Made by a program: the position numbers and the translations under genes. This document shows positions 63,531-64,000 of a stretch of DNA of 64,000 nucleotides, piece after piece. Source of the DNA: Kuschelorhynchus macadamiae (Eukaryota; Arthropoda; Insecta; Coleoptera; Curculionidae); NCBI GenBank assembly GCA_030620095.1, contig JAUTXW010000556.1, forward strand, positions 1,623,501 through 1,687,500, written 5' to 3'. The first letter of the stretch is position 1. Every line of letters begins with the position of its first letter. The notes beneath the pieces were generated by a model, which saw only the letters and a list, made by a program, of their open reading frames with translations, was not told the origin of the DNA and did not search any database.

Positions 63531-64000
63531 TGTTCTTACTTCCTTCGTAAAATTGTAATCGTGAAAAAATCACTCTTCGAGATTTTTCAGATCTTCGCGT
63601 TTCAGGGTCCCTAGATAACGAAAAACATGTTTTCTCAATTCCGTCAGTTTGTTTGTCTGTTCGCCGCGTAGCTCAAAATTGTTAATTTCGTCCATAGTAT
63701 ATGTTTATAATTTCGTCAGCCCGTCTATCGATCTATTTGTCTGCCTGTTATTTTGCGGCATACTTTAAAAACTACTTTCCCGATTGACTTCAAATTTTTA
63801 GCAAAAATTAAGAGCCACGTGAAAACGAACTGGTAATATTTTGGTAAGAATCCAAAATGGCGAAACAAAATAGCGGCCTAGTGAAATGTTAAAAAAATAT
63901 TATTAAAAAACTGCTTATCCAATTTATCTCAAATTTTGCACAAACATCAATTACTATGTTGGGATCAACCAGTAAAATTTTGGTACAAATTAGGATGACG
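63531..64000 (+). repeat. Interspersed repeat family A, copy 4, cut by window edge
   Basis: Starts 'cttacttccttcgtaaaatt', followed by the 'tttttcagatcttcgcgttt' block, the 'ccgtcagtttgtttgtctgt' block and the first unit blocks ('tggtaatattttggtaaga', 'aaaatggcgaaacaaaat'). It matches the head of copy 1 and continues beyond the window. Confidence 0.75.

Overview
This window looks like gene-poor, AT-rich nuclear DNA from an arthropod, most likely an insect (a beetle would fit). The basis is the mixture of mobile elements: Tc1/mariner-type transposase relics, several non-LTR retrotransposon groups, Penelope-like elements (PLEs) and very long (TA)n microsatellites. I found no rRNA gene, no canonical tRNA gene, no CRISPR array and no host gene that I can name. 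Nearly all recognisable protein-coding sequence is decayed transposon sequence, and almost every element carries frameshifts, stops or internal deletions.

Layout. 1-590 is a mariner-like DDE transposase relic on the minus strand, cut by the window edge. 5.0-7.15 kb is a minus-strand non-LTR element (endonuclease plus reverse transcriptase). 7.6-8.15 kb is the first of five solo RNase H/3' ends of one non-LTR family; the others are at 15.3, 23.5, 34.6 and 60.1 kb. 11.4-12.7, 19.3-19.8, 47.6-49.1 and 63.5-64.0 kb are copies of one noncoding interspersed repeat (here 'family A'). 18.3-18.75 kb is a foldback element with a (TA)n loop. 22.1-28.6 kb is a dense nest: PLE, RNase H tail, RTE fragment, a longer RNase H-bearing non-LTR element, and a second PLE. 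29.8-30.3 kb is a pure 441-base (TA)n tract. 37.4-40.7 kb and 44.4-47.1 kb are two elements of the restriction-like-endonuclease non-LTR class (R2/R4/Dong-like), both preceded by TAA repeats. 41.6-42.9 kb is an interspersed repeat, and 42.9-44.4 kb is a CR1/Jockey-like element. 50.4-51.2 kb holds a repeat whose last 435 bases recur almost exactly inside the second R4-like element. 51.5-54.5 kb holds two more PLE relics and a CR1-like relic. 56.8-59.5 kb is the best-preserved non-LTR element, next to a mariner relic.

Functionally there is no operon or pathway here. The history is one of nested and adjacent insertions, followed by frameshift and deletion decay and by TA-repeat expansion inside the elements. 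The items most worth a second look are: the two R4/Dong-like elements beside TAA repeats; the two near-identical copies of a ~440-base repeat 4.2 kb apart, one of them interrupting an R4-like element; the telomere-like CCTAA run at a deletion scar inside a reverse transcriptase; the foldback element; and an intact 107-codon cysteine-containing reading frame at 54,647 that I cannot assign.
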